Positions 22,508 to 30,889 of a DNA stretch of 64,000 nt are shown here, one piece after another (position 1 is the first letter of the stretch; each line of letters opens with the position of its first letter). A program made the position numbers and the translations under genes. Source of the stretch: Actinoplanes couchii (GTDB lineage: Bacteria; Actinomycetota; Actinomycetes; Mycobacteriales; Micromonosporaceae). The notes beneath the pieces were generated by a model. The model was given only the letters and a program-made list of their open reading frames with translations, had not been told where the DNA came from and ran no database searches. Where the stretch lies: NCBI RefSeq assembly GCF_016862075.1, contig NZ_BOMG01000044.1, positions 62,001 to 126,000 of the forward strand, written 5' to 3'.

Positions 22508-22579
22508 AGCGGAAGACGGGATTCGAACCCGCGACCCTCACCTTGGCAAGGTGATGCGCTACCACTGCGCCACTTCCGC
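22508..22579 (-). tRNA. tRNA-Gly (anticodon GCC), second copy
   Basis: Identical to the gene at 4090-4161, but the spacer to tRNA-Cys (31 bp here, 38 bp in block 1) is unrelated except next to the genes. Confidence 0.97.
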
Positions 22580-22609
22580 ACCCCCGGCGTTTCCCCCGGC
22601 TACGACAGA

Positions 22610-22639
22610 ACTTTATCCGGTCCCCCCGCCCCACGCCAA
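22610..22639 (-). promoter_or_regulatory. Predicted promoter of tRNA block 2
   Basis: TTGGCG (22639-22634) and TAAAGT (22615-22610) on the minus strand, 18 bp apart, 31 bp before tRNA-Gly. Same spacing and near-identical hexamers as in block 1. Confidence 0.6.
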
Positions 22640-22830
22640 ACCGGGGTGCCCCGCGTGTCCCGCGAACCACTCGACAACGACCAGCCAAAACCCACAAAGT
22701 GGTACATATAGCCACACCGGTAGCGGCCCAGATCACTTCCAACCCCACTATTTTGTACGCCCGACCAAAGCCCCGTGGCCACCACGCAAGGCAGGCGACC
22801 CGCCCGAACCGCCCGGCGACCGCCGGGCGT

Positions 22831-23535
22831 GTGCGTCCGTCCCAGCAGGTCGCCGCGCCTCCGGGAGGTTCGGTGAACCAGGGCCGGGAGGTTCGGTGGC
22901 CGGGGCTGGGAGGTTCGGTGGCCGTGGCTAGGGGCCACCGGGGTTGAAGTCGAAGGCCGCGGCCACGGGCCAGGCCGGGAGGTGTCCGGGGCCGGAGGGT
23001 TCCGCGGACCGGAGCCAGGGCCGCGGCCGTGGAAGCAGGACCGGGACCAGGGCCCGGACCGGGACCAGGACCAGGACCGCGACCGGGACCGGGGCCGGGA
23101 CCGGGACCGGGCCAGGACCAGGACCGGGGCCGGGGCCGGGACCGGGCCAGGACCGGGCCAGGACCGGGCCAGGACCAGGACCGGGGCCGGGACCGGGACC
23201 AGGACCAGGACCAGCCCTGGCCCCAGGTTTCCTGGAGTTTCCGTGGGCCGCGGTTGGGAGGTCCCGTGGGCCGGGCCTGGCGGCTACCGAGGTTGAAGTC
23301 AAAGGCCACGGCCATGGGCCGGGCCGGAAGGTGTCCGGGGACGGAGGGTTCGGTGGGCCGGAGCCAGGACCGGGGCCGTGGCCGTGGCCGGGCCAGGAGG
23401 TTTCCGGGATCCGGGACATTCCGTGGGCCGAGGCAAGAGCTGGGCCGGAAAGGTCCGGAAGAGCGGAAAGGTCCGGAAGAGCGGAAGGGTCCGGACGACC
23501 GGAACGGTCCGAACGACCGGAAGGGTTCGGGGGTC
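22831..23535. repeat. GC-rich low-complexity array (GGGACC-type and longer repeats)
   Basis: The 960 bp between tRNA-Gly and apbE carry no credible gene. From about 22831 there are three GGGAGGTTCGGTG units. From 23027 to 23220 there is a run of GGGACC, AGGACC and GGGGCC hexamers. Blocks of about 90 bp flank this run as a direct repeat (22949-23030 and 23299-23385; both contain GGTGTCCGGGG and CCGGAGCCAGG). An 18-bp GGTCCGGAAGAGCGGAAA series fills 23450-23530. All six frames are open by composition only. Confidence 0.85.
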
Positions 23536-23540
23536 GGGGA

Positions 23541-24290
23541 TTACTCGGCGATCGGTAGGCCGGGGGACGTGAATGCGCGGCCGTCGTCGGTGACCGCTGC
23601 TGACTCGTAGCCGTCGCCGGAGAGTTTGGCCAGCCAGGACAAGCCGGTTACGCCCATCGCCAGCGCCGCTGTGGCATACGCGTCGGCGACCGCGAGGTCA
23701 GGGCCGGTCACCGTGACCGAGCGTAAGCCCTTGGCCGGGGCCCCGGCCACCGGATTCCACACGTGGGCGCCCCGCTCGTACGTCCCGGAGGTGGCCACCG
23801 CCCCGTCGGTGACCGCGAGCACCCAGGCGAGTTTGTCGGCCTCCCACGGGTGCCGCACCCCGACTCGCCACGGGCGGCCGCCGGGGCCGGGGCCACGCAT
23901 CCGGATGTCGCCGCCGGCGCCGATGTAGTGCCTGGTGGAGCCGGCTTCGGCGAGCCGCTGGGAGGCCACTTCGACGGACCAGCCCTTGACGTAGCCGGAC
24001 GGGTCGAGGGGCCCTCCGGCGTAGGCGTCGAAGTAGCCGCCGGTCTCCCGCCACAGGTCGGCGCAGCGGTCGAGCACGTGCCGCAGATCGTCGGAGCATT
24101 CAGCGAGCGGAATCTCGCCGCGCCGGAACCGGCAGACCTCGCTGTCGTCCTTGTACGTGCTGAACCGCGCGTCCACCTCGTGCAGCCACGCGCAGGTGCT
24201 GTCGACCAGTTCCCGTAGGCGGGGCTCAGGCAGGTCGTCGGCCAACTCGATGCTGACGACCGTACCCATGACCTCTTCGACGTGGCGCAC
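23541..24290 (-). CDS. apbE: FAD:protein FMN transferase (ApbE)
   Basis: 249 residues, short for the family but with all landmarks: MGTVVSIEL at the start, VDARFSTYKDDSEV near 38, the LDPSGYVKGWSVE segment near 95, GAGGDIRMRG near 122 and the metal-site region VADAYATAALAMG near 205. ApbE transfers FMN from FAD to a Thr in a D-x-x-SGAT/S site of a partner protein. The neighbouring FMN-binding protein carries such a site, so it is the likely substrate. No lipoprotein signal is visible, so it is probably cytosolic or exported by another route. Its stop codon directly abuts the low-complexity array. Confidence 0.9.
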   Translation of the reverse strand: MRHVEEVMGTVVSIELADDLPEPRLRELVDSTCAWLHEVDARFSTYKDDSEVCRFRRGEIPLAECSDDLRHVLDRCADLWRETGGYFDAYAGGPLDPSGYVKGWSVEVASQRLAEAGSTRHYIGAGGDIRMRGPGPGGRPWRVGVRHPWEADKLAWVLAVTDGAVATSGTYERGAHVWNPVAGAPAKGLRSVTVTGPDLAVADAYATAALAMGVTGLSWLAKLSGDGYESAAVTDDGRAFTSPGLPIAE

Positions 24291-24301
24291 GAACCTGGAC
24301 C

Positions 24302-24841
24302 TTACGCGCCGGCCTTGTCCAGGGCGCTCTGCAGTGAGGTGACGTACGACTGGCTGGTGAACGTCGCCCCGGAGACGGCGTCGACGTCCTTGGCGGTCGC
24401 GGCCTTGAGCGCGGACGCGTTGAGGGTCTTCACCGCGTTCGGGTTGATCGTGCCGCTGAAGCCGTCGGTGGGGTACGTCGAGTCCGCGGCCGTGACCTTG
24501 CCGCCGCTGACCTTGATGGTGACCTGCATGGTGCCGTACGCGTTCTGCACGGCCTTGCCCTTGTAGGTGCCGGCCTTGAGCCCGGCCTCCTCCTTCTCGG
24601 GCGCTTTCGAGGACTCCTTGGAGCCGGACTCCTTGTTGCCGGAGCCCTTCGCGCCGGTGCCGCCGGTGGCCTCGGGGGCGGCTGTCGAGTCGGAGGCCTC
24701 GTCGATCTCCGGCTCCTCGGCGACACTGCTGCCCGCGGCGGCGTTCACCGGGACGGCCTGCGGCTGCACGCTCAGGCGAACGCCCAGGATGAGGGCTGCT
24801 CCGGTGAGGGTGCCGACGGCTGCTGCGGTACTACGACGCAT
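24302..24841 (-). CDS. Secreted FMN-binding-domain protein
   Basis: 179 residues. An N-terminal hydrophobic segment (about 6-26) acts as signal or anchor. A linker of about 60 residues rich in Ser, Lys, Glu and Gly follows. The FMN-binding domain covers about 95-179 and contains DAVSGATFTSQSY; the Thr of SGAT is the expected covalent flavin site. The family passes electrons across or outside the membrane in Rnf/Nqr and ferric-reductase systems. It lies between the flavocytochrome gene and apbE, 11 and 32 bp away. Confidence 0.9.
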   Translation of the reverse strand: MRRSTAAAVGTLTGAALILGVRLSVQPQAVPVNAAAGSSVAEEPEIDEASDSTAAPEATGGTGAKGSGNKESGSKESSKAPEKEEAGLKAGTYKGKAVQNAYGTMQVTIKVSGGKVTAADSTYPTDGFSGTINPNAVKTLNASALKAATAKDVDAVSGATFTSQSYVTSLQSALDKAGA

Positions 24842-24873
24842 GGCGGTACTCCAAGATCCGTTAGGGGGACGGG

Positions 24874-26487
24874 TCAGAATTCGAAGGGGTCCTGGTGGAG
24901 CTGGCTGTCCGGGACGTCGAGCTCCTTGAGCGTCTCGACGGCCGCGTTGACCAGTCCGGGCGGGCCGCAGAGGTACACGTCACGCCGGTTCACGTCGGGG
25001 ACCAGGCCGCGGAGCCCGTCCGGGGTGAACAGCCGGCGCGGGCCCGGGTCGTTGCGGCCGCCGACGATGTAGCGCACCCAGGCGTCCCGCTCCTCGGCCA
25101 GTTCCTCCAGCTCGGTGCGGAAGACCAGCTCGTCGGGGCGGCTCGCCCGGTAGATCACGATCGTGTCCGCCGGCATGTCCTCGAGCAGGGCCCGGATCGG
25201 GGCGATGCCGCTGCCGCCGGCGATCAACAGGGCCCGGCGGCGCGTACGGCGACCGGCGGTGAAGGTTCCGAAGGGGCCTTCGGCCCAGATCGGTGTGCCG
25301 GGGCGCATGGTGGCGAGCTTGCGGGTGTGGCCGCCGGCGATCGTCACGGTCAGGCGCAGCCACTTCGGGTTCGGGGCCGCCGACAGCGAGAACGGGTGCG
25401 ACTGCCACCAGCCGTTCGCGGTCAGGAAGCGCCAGCGCATGAACTGACCGGCCTGCACCGGCAGCTTCTCCAGGCGCTTGCCCTCGATGTAGATCGAGAA
25501 CGTGTTGGCGCCCTCGCCGACCACCTCGGCCACGGTGAAGCGGTGCCGCGAGTTGAGCCACAGCGGCTCGACGACGCGGCCCCAGAACAGGGCGGCGATG
25601 GTGATGCAGCCGAGCGCCGGCCAGAAGATCGAGGCGAATCGGCCGTTCATGTCGGCGCCGGCCGCGATCTGGTGGCCGTAACCGAGCAGCAGGACGCCGT
25701 ACGCGGTCAGGTGGATCAGGTGCCAGAGCTCGTAGTTGAGCACGCTGCGGATGGCCCGGATCGAGATCAGCGAGATGAAGACCAGCAGGCCGGTCGCGAT
25801 CGTCGCGCTGATCATGTCCGGGAACGTGGTGATCACGGTCCAGCCCTGCTCGACGACGCCGGTGCCGGCGGTGAGCGCGTAGCCGTAGACGATGAAGACG
25901 ATGTGCGCGACCACGAAGGTCAGCAGCGAGGTGCCCAGCCAGCGGTGCCAGCGCAGCAGGTCGCGGGAGCCGACCCACTCCTCCAGCCAGGAGACCCGGC
26001 TCATCATCAGCAGCTGGATGAAGAGCAGGTAGCCGCCGATCAGCCCGGTGACCCGGCCGGCCGCGATCATCGCGGTGGCGGTGTTGCTGATCGCGCCGGG
26101 CTGGGTGTTGAACAGCCAGAGCGCGATGCTGGTGCCCAGGCCGGAGAAGAACAGCATCACGGTGAAGAGCCGGTTGCCGCTTGTCGACTCGCCGGGCGGG
26201 CGCTCGTCCTGGATCGGGACGCCGGTGCCGGCCTTCCAGCCGCTGGCATCGGTCATCGACACCTCGGCGACCTCGCCGCGGCGGTAGTTGTCCGGCTGGT
26301 TGTAGGGCTGCCCGTACTGCGGTTGCGCGTACTCCTGCGGCCCGTACTGTTGCTGCTGTTGGGGCCAGCTCGGCATGGACGGGTTGTCCCAGCTCGGCCG
26401 TGCGTCGTCGCGCAGCCCGGCGAAGTACCCGTCGTCGTCGGGGACCTCACGCTGATCCCGGAAGGCCGGAATAGTCAACGTCCTCAC
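24874..26487 (-). CDS. Ferric-reductase-like flavocytochrome with FAD/NAD-binding domains
   Basis: About 537 residues from GTG 26487, or 500 from ATG 26376; neither has a clear RBS. The first 90 residues are Gln/Tyr/Pro rich (QQQQQYGPQEYAQPQYGQPY). Six membrane helices then form a ferric-reductase-like haem domain with His in HRWLG and HLIHLTAYG. An FAD-binding domain has HPFSLSAAP, and an NAD-binding domain has GGSGIAPIRALL and YLCGPPGLV. It resembles flavocytochromes that move electrons from NAD(P)H outward. With the FMN-binding protein and ApbE it makes a complete transmembrane electron-transfer set. Confidence 0.85.
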   Translation of the reverse strand: MRTLTIPAFRDQREVPDDDGYFAGLRDDARPSWDNPSMPSWPQQQQQYGPQEYAQPQYGQPYNQPDNYRRGEVAEVSMTDASGWKAGTGVPIQDERPPGESTSGNRLFTVMLFFSGLGTSIALWLFNTQPGAISNTATAMIAAGRVTGLIGGYLLFIQLLMMSRVSWLEEWVGSRDLLRWHRWLGTSLLTFVVAHIVFIVYGYALTAGTGVVEQGWTVITTFPDMISATIATGLLVFISLISIRAIRSVLNYELWHLIHLTAYGVLLLGYGHQIAAGADMNGRFASIFWPALGCITIAALFWGRVVEPLWLNSRHRFTVAEVVGEGANTFSIYIEGKRLEKLPVQAGQFMRWRFLTANGWWQSHPFSLSAAPNPKWLRLTVTIAGGHTRKLATMRPGTPIWAEGPFGTFTAGRRTRRRALLIAGGSGIAPIRALLEDMPADTIVIYRASRPDELVFRTELEELAEERDAWVRYIVGGRNDPGPRRLFTPDGLRGLVPDVNRRDVYLCGPPGLVNAAVETLKELDVPDSQLHQDPFEF

Positions 26488-26533
26488 CTGCTCAGCAGTC
26501 GTCTCACGGCGCCTGCCACCCCATGCGGCCGAC

Positions 26534-26564
26534 GTGACAGTCCCGTCCGCGAAGGGACCGTCAC
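26534..26564. promoter_or_regulatory. Inverted repeat between the redox operon and cobL
   Basis: GTGACAGTCCC and GGGACCGTCAC pair at 10 of 11 positions across a 9-nt loop in the 147-bp divergent region. It is a candidate operator for either side. It does not contain cobalamin-riboswitch box sequences. Confidence 0.4.
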
Positions 26565-26634
26565 AGAGGGGTACGCGCGTCACGCCGATCCGGCTCAACA
26601 AGATCTGAAAATTCCCACGGGTTAGGTTCAGCGC

Positions 26635-27843
26635 ATGCGTACGGAACACCCGGTCACCGTGATCGGCATCGGAGCCGGTGGGTGGCCTGATCTTCCCGGC
26701 CCGGCACAGCGGGCGCTGCTCGGGGCGGATGTCGTCCTCGGTGGCCCGCGTCAGCTCGATCTGCTGCCCGCCGAGGTGGCCGGCCGCCGGGTTCCGTGGC
26801 CGTCGCCGCTGGTCCCGGCCCTGCCCGGCCTGATCGAGGCGGAGCGCGGGCGGCGGGTGTGCGTGCTCGCCAGCGGCGACCCGATGTTCCACGGCATCGG
26901 CACCACATTGACCAGGGTGATCGGCGCCGACCGGCTGCGTGTGCTGCCGCATCCGTCGTCGGTGTCGCTGGCCGCGGCCCGGCTGGGCTGGGATCTCACC
27001 GGCGTCGACGTCGTGACCTTGATCACCGCGCCGGTGGAGAGCCTGAACCGGGTGATCAATCCCGGCCGCCGGATCCTGGTCCTGTCCGCCGGTCCGCAGA
27101 CCCCGGCGGCTGTCGCCGCACTTCTTTCCGGGCGCGGGTACGGGGACAGCCTGCTCACCGTTCTGGAACAACTCGGCGGCCCCGGCGAACGTGTCGTCAC
27201 CGGAACCGCGGACGGGTGGGTGCTGCCGCCCGGCGATCCGCTCAACGTGGTCGCGATCGACTGCGCCGGCGGGCCGGAACTGCCCGTGGTGCCCGGACTG
27301 GACGACGCGGCCTATCAGGGCGACGGGCAGCTGACCAAACGGGAGGTGCGGGCGGTGACGCTGGCGGCGCTCGCTCCCGCGCCGGGGCGGCTGCTGTGGG
27401 ACGTCGGCGCCGGCTCCGGCAGCATCGGCATCGAGTGGATGCGCGCGCACCCGTCCTGCCGGGCGATCGCGATCGAGTCGTCGGCCGACCGGGGCGCCAC
27501 GATCACCGCCAACGCGGGCGCGCTCGGCGTCCCCGGGTTGCGGGTGGTGCACGGCCGCGCCCCGGACGCCCTCGACGGGCTACCGCAACCGGACACGATC
27601 TTCATAGGAGGCGGCTTGACCCGCGACGGCGTCCTGGACCGTTGCCTGACCGCGCTGCGCCCCGGCGGCCGCCTGGTGGCGAACGCGGTCACCGTCGAAT
27701 CGGAGGCGGTGCTGGCCGCGGCGTACGCGAAGGTCGGTGGGGAACTGACCCGGCTCACCGTGCAGCGTGGCTCGCCGGTCGGCGGGTTCACCGGGTGGCG
27801 TTCGTTCATGCCGGTGACGATCTGGTCGGTGGTGCCGCGATGA
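26635..27843 (+). CDS. cobL: Precorrin-6Y C5,15-methyltransferase (decarboxylating)
   Basis: 402 residues, the CbiE-CbiT fusion typical of the aerobic cobalamin pathway. The N-terminal CbiE half starts VTVIGIGAGGWPDLP and has VLASGDPMFHGIGTTL near 80. The CbiT half has the SAM-binding DVGAGSGSIGIEW at about 255 and DTIFIGGGLTRDG near 320. It methylates C5 and C15 and removes the C12 acetate carboxyl group, giving precorrin-8. The TGA overlaps the cobM ATG (ATGA). Confidence 0.95.
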   Translation: MRTEHPVTVIGIGAGGWPDLPGPAQRALLGADVVLGGPRQLDLLPAEVAGRRVPWPSPLVPALPGLIEAERGRRVCVLASGDPMFHGIGTTLTRVIGADRLRVLPHPSSVSLAAARLGWDLTGVDVVTLITAPVESLNRVINPGRRILVLSAGPQTPAAVAALLSGRGYGDSLLTVLEQLGGPGERVVTGTADGWVLPPGDPLNVVAIDCAGGPELPVVPGLDDAAYQGDGQLTKREVRAVTLAALAPAPGRLLWDVGAGSGSIGIEWMRAHPSCRAIAIESSADRGATITANAGALGVPGLRVVHGRAPDALDGLPQPDTIFIGGGLTRDGVLDRCLTALRPGGRLVANAVTVESEAVLAAAYAKVGGELTRLTVQRGSPVGGFTGWRSFMPVTIWSVVPR

Positions 27844-28619
27844 CCGTCCACTTCATCGGCGCCGGGCCGGGTGCGGCCGACCTGATCACGCTGCGCGGGC
27901 ACCGGATCCTCGCGGCGTCGCCGGTCTGCCTCTACGCCGGCAGTCTCGTGCCCGCCGAACTCCTGGACGCCTGCCCGCCCGGCGCCCGGAGGATCGACAC
28001 CGCGAACCTGAACCTCGACGAGATCATCGCCGAGATGGTGGCCGCGCACACCGCCGGGCAGGACGTAGCCCGGCTGCACTCCGGCGACCCGTCGGTGTTC
28101 AGCGCCGTCGCCGAGCAGATGCGGCGACTGGACGCGGCCGGGGTTCCCTACGACGTGACGCCCGGTGTGCCCGCGTTCGCCGCCGCGGCCGCGGCGCTGG
28201 CCCGCGAGTTCACCGTCCCCGAGGTGGCGCAGACGGTCATCCTCACCCGCACCGCCGAACGTGCCACCGCCATGCCGCCCGGCGAGGACCTGGCCACCCT
28301 CGGCGCCAGCCGCGCCACCATGGTCCTGCACCTGGCCGTTCAGCGGATCGAGGCGGTGGTGGCCGAGCTGGTCGGCAACTACGGCGCGGACTGCCCGGTC
28401 GCGGTGGTGGCCCGGGCCTCCCGCCCCGACGAGCTGATCCTGCGAGGCACTCTTCAGGACATCACTGCGAAGGTCAGATCCGCCGGCGTACGCCGGACCG
28501 CGGTGATCGTGGTCGGCGCCGCCCTGACCGCGGGCCAGTTCCCGGACAGCCACCTGTATTCGACAGCCCGCTGCCGGACCGACCCGATCGATCCGCCCGT
28601 TGAGCCGGGCCGCTCGTGA
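27840..28619 (+). CDS. cobM: Precorrin-4 C11-methyltransferase
   Basis: 259 residues with the tetrapyrrole methylase fold: TVHFIGAGPGAADLITLRG at the start, ARLHSGDPSVFSAVAEQM near 75 and TPGVPAFAAAAAAL near 105. CobM methylates C11 of precorrin-4 using SAM, giving precorrin-5. ATG 27840 overlaps the cobL stop, and the stop overlaps the cobK GTG, so the three genes are translationally coupled. Confidence 0.95.
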   Translation: MTVHFIGAGPGAADLITLRGHRILAASPVCLYAGSLVPAELLDACPPGARRIDTANLNLDEIIAEMVAAHTAGQDVARLHSGDPSVFSAVAEQMRRLDAAGVPYDVTPGVPAFAAAAAALAREFTVPEVAQTVILTRTAERATAMPPGEDLATLGASRATMVLHLAVQRIEAVVAELVGNYGADCPVAVVARASRPDELILRGTLQDITAKVRSAGVRRTAVIVVGAALTAGQFPDSHLYSTARCRTDPIDPPVEPGRS

Positions 28620-29341
28620 CGGTTCTGATCCTCGGTGGGACCACTGAGGCGCGGCGGCTGGCCGGGCTGGCGCACGGGGAGTTCGCCGTCGTCAGTTCGC
28701 TGGCCGGGCGGACCAGTGCTCCGCTGTTGCCCGCCGGGGAGGTGCGGATCGGCGGGTTCGGCGGGGTCGACGGGCTGGCCGGATATCTGCGGGACGCCGG
28801 GATCGGGGCGGTGGTCGACGCCACCCATCCGTTCGCGGCGACGATCAGTGCGAACGCGTTCGAGGCGTGCGCCCGATCCGGCGTACCGCTGGTGATCCTG
28901 CGCAGGCCCGGCTGGAGCGCCGGGCCGGGCGACCAGTGGCACCGCGTCGCGTCCCTGGACGAGGCCGCCGCCGCGCTGCCCCGCCTCGGCCGCCGGGTCT
29001 TCCTGACCACCGGCCGGCAGGGGCTCGCCGTCTTCGCCGGGCTGGACGGGTGCTGGTTCCTGTCCCGCTCGGTCGAACCGCCCGCCGGTGACGTCCCCCG
29101 TCATCTGGAGGTGTTGCTCGACCGGGGCCCGTTCACCGTCGAGGGGGAACGTGCCGTCCTGACCGGGCAGCGCATCGACGTCCTGGTGACCAAGGACAGC
29201 GGTGGCTCCCCCGCGAAGCTCGTCGCCGCCCGTGAGCTGGGGATTCCGGTCCTGATGGTGAATCGTCCGCCCGTCCCGCCGGCGCCTGTGGTGTCCACAC
29301 CGGACGAGGCGATGAGCTGGCTCCGGACCCGGGCAGGCTGA
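28616..29341 (+). CDS. cobK: Precorrin-6A reductase
   Basis: 241 residues from GTG 28616. The N-terminus VLILGGTTEARRLAG is the NADPH-binding signature of CobK/CbiJ, followed by VVDATHPFAATISANA near 66 and VTKDSGGSPAKLVAA near 195. It reduces precorrin-6A to 6B before CobL acts. The order cobL-cobM-cobK is common in actinomycetes; the remaining cob genes are not in this window. Confidence 0.95.
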   Translation: MTVLILGGTTEARRLAGLAHGEFAVVSSLAGRTSAPLLPAGEVRIGGFGGVDGLAGYLRDAGIGAVVDATHPFAATISANAFEACARSGVPLVILRRPGWSAGPGDQWHRVASLDEAAAALPRLGRRVFLTTGRQGLAVFAGLDGCWFLSRSVEPPAGDVPRHLEVLLDRGPFTVEGERAVLTGQRIDVLVTKDSGGSPAKLVAARELGIPVLMVNRPPVPPAPVVSTPDEAMSWLRTRAG

Positions 29342-29383
29342 AACACGACAGCCTCGGAGCCGAGGTGATGCGACGCTCGACGG

Positions 29384-30142
29384 ATGTCAGGTCGTGTCCC
29401 TTACGCCGAACTGAACGCCGTCCGCGCGCTCGTGGCCGACACCCTGGCCGAGTTGACCGCGGCCGGCGACATCAGCCACCTCTGGATCCGTGCCGCGTGC
29501 ACCCGATTGTCCGCCTTGGACGCCGCGCTGACCGAGGCGGCCGGTGTGCTGGCGGCCCCGGTCCAGGTCCTGGCGGCCACCACGGTGACGTTCCTGCTGG
29601 TGTTCCTGTCCACCACCGTGGGTTCCGCGGTGGGCCTGTCGACGGCCGGGCTGGTGGTCACGGCAGCCGTGACCGTCCTGCTGACCGCCGCCGTGACCCC
29701 GTGGGTCTCCCGCCGGACGGCAGCGGCGCTGGGCCGCCACCGCCTGTCCCGGTCGCCGCTCCCCCACGGCATCGAGCGCCCACACCTCGGCACCGGAAGA
29801 CTCGCCGACCCGGGTCTTCGATTCCCGTCCGGGACGAACGACGAAGCCCACGGCAAAGGGCGGATCGGTGGCTCGCGTGGTCCGCTGACCGGTGATCGGG
29901 CCGGGCCGGGGCCGGCGGCGATTCCGGATCGGCTCCTGGATGCCCGGGTCCGGCTCGTTTCGGTGGCGATGCGGCAGGCCGGGCCCGCCGACTGGTCGGC
30001 GCCACTGCTGCGCCGGGCCATCCGGACCGATCCGGTGATCCGGCGGCTCGCCCGTGCCGACCAGCTTCTCTGCCAGGCCGTCGACTGCGTCGAACGCCAC
30101 CTGGACGATCTGCCGGCCCGCCCTGGGGAGGACATGCCGTGA
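29384..30142 (+). CDS. Uncharacterised two-helix membrane protein
   Basis: 252 residues. A polar helical N-terminus of about 55 residues precedes two membrane helices at about 58-112 (PVQVLAATTVTFLLVFL; GLVVTAAVTVLLTAAV). A low-complexity basic linker follows, then a helical C-terminal part (IRRLARADQLLCQAVDCVERHL). No family recognised. The stop overlaps the GTG of the next gene. The RBS is weak, so the start is moderately certain. It lies 43 bp after cobK with a small CCTCGG/CCGAGG stem between, so it is probably separate from the cobalamin genes. Confidence 0.65.
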   Translation: MSGRVPYAELNAVRALVADTLAELTAAGDISHLWIRAACTRLSALDAALTEAAGVLAAPVQVLAATTVTFLLVFLSTTVGSAVGLSTAGLVVTAAVTVLLTAAVTPWVSRRTAAALGRHRLSRSPLPHGIERPHLGTGRLADPGLRFPSGTNDEAHGKGRIGGSRGPLTGDRAGPGPAAIPDRLLDARVRLVSVAMRQAGPADWSAPLLRRAIRTDPVIRRLARADQLLCQAVDCVERHLDDLPARPGEDMP

Positions 30143-30726
30143 AGAGGCGGCTTTCGGTGCGGGAGGATCCGTTCTCCGGGGAAGCCCGGCCCCGGCTGGG
30201 ACGGATCGCCCGGGATCTCGATGCGGTGGTCACCGATGCGCAGAGCCGGGACTGGGTTGCCGACCGGGCCGATCGGCTGGGGTTCGCCCGGCTCGGTCAG
30301 GTTCGGCAACAGGTCCGGGTCGCCGCGGGGCGGGGAAGAACACTGCCGGGGGCCGAAGTGGATCCGGTGGCGGTTCTGCTCGGTGGCACGGCCGGGGTCC
30401 TGGTGGCGGGGGCGGTTCTGTGGGGACTGGGCGGCGCTGTGGTCGGGCCGCTGCTGTTGGCGCTGGTCAGTGTGGTGGGGCTCTGGGGTGGGCTGATCTC
30501 GGTGGTGGTCCTCCGGCGGCTGCGGCGGCGGTGGGATCGGGTGGATCCCGGCGGGCCCGCGGCCATCGACGATCCCTATCGGTACGCCGCCTTTCGCCGG
30601 CGCATCGAGGCGTGTGCGGCTGCCGCCCGGGGGCACCGTTCCCGTCGCCGGCGGGCCACCGCGATCGATCTCGAGCACGCCCTCGACTGGCTGTCCGCGG
30701 CCCAGACCGAACTGCCCCGCCGCTGA
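30139..30726 (+). CDS. Uncharacterised two-helix membrane protein, partner of the preceding gene
   Basis: 195 residues, GTG start with GGGGAGG upstream. The layout mirrors the preceding protein: a polar helical N-terminus of about 70 residues, two adjacent membrane helices at about 77-130 (VDPVAVLLGGTAGVLVAGAVLWGLGG; LLLALVSVVGLWGGLISVVVL), and a basic C-terminal helix region (RYAAFRRRIEACAAAARGHRSRRRR). The shared plan suggests an ancient duplication and a heteromeric membrane complex (inference). Function unknown. Confidence 0.65.
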   Translation: MKRRLSVREDPFSGEARPRLGRIARDLDAVVTDAQSRDWVADRADRLGFARLGQVRQQVRVAAGRGRTLPGAEVDPVAVLLGGTAGVLVAGAVLWGLGGAVVGPLLLALVSVVGLWGGLISVVVLRRLRRRWDRVDPGGPAAIDDPYRYAAFRRRIEACAAAARGHRSRRRRATAIDLEHALDWLSAAQTELPRR

Positions 30727-30889
30727 CGGGACCGGCGCAGGAGCCGCGCGGGGACGGGCGGTGTAGCCGGTGTGGGCCGCATCCGGCCCGGCGGTCGCCG
30801 GGCGGTCCGTCAGTGGCGCGGACCTCGCGGGCGGGGCGGGATCTGCCGGTGCGGTCGGGGGCCACGTCGATCCCGTACCGGCAGAAGGG

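Noticed and set aside
22944-23610. Collagen-like GPGP proteins in several frames of the GGGACC array
   Set aside because: All frames give equally simple repeats, start codons lack RBS, and the frames run into apbE on the other strand. Composition alone explains them.
26488-26634. Cobalamin riboswitch before cobL
   Set aside because: No B12-box sequence or the required multi-helix pattern is visible; only one inverted repeat is present.
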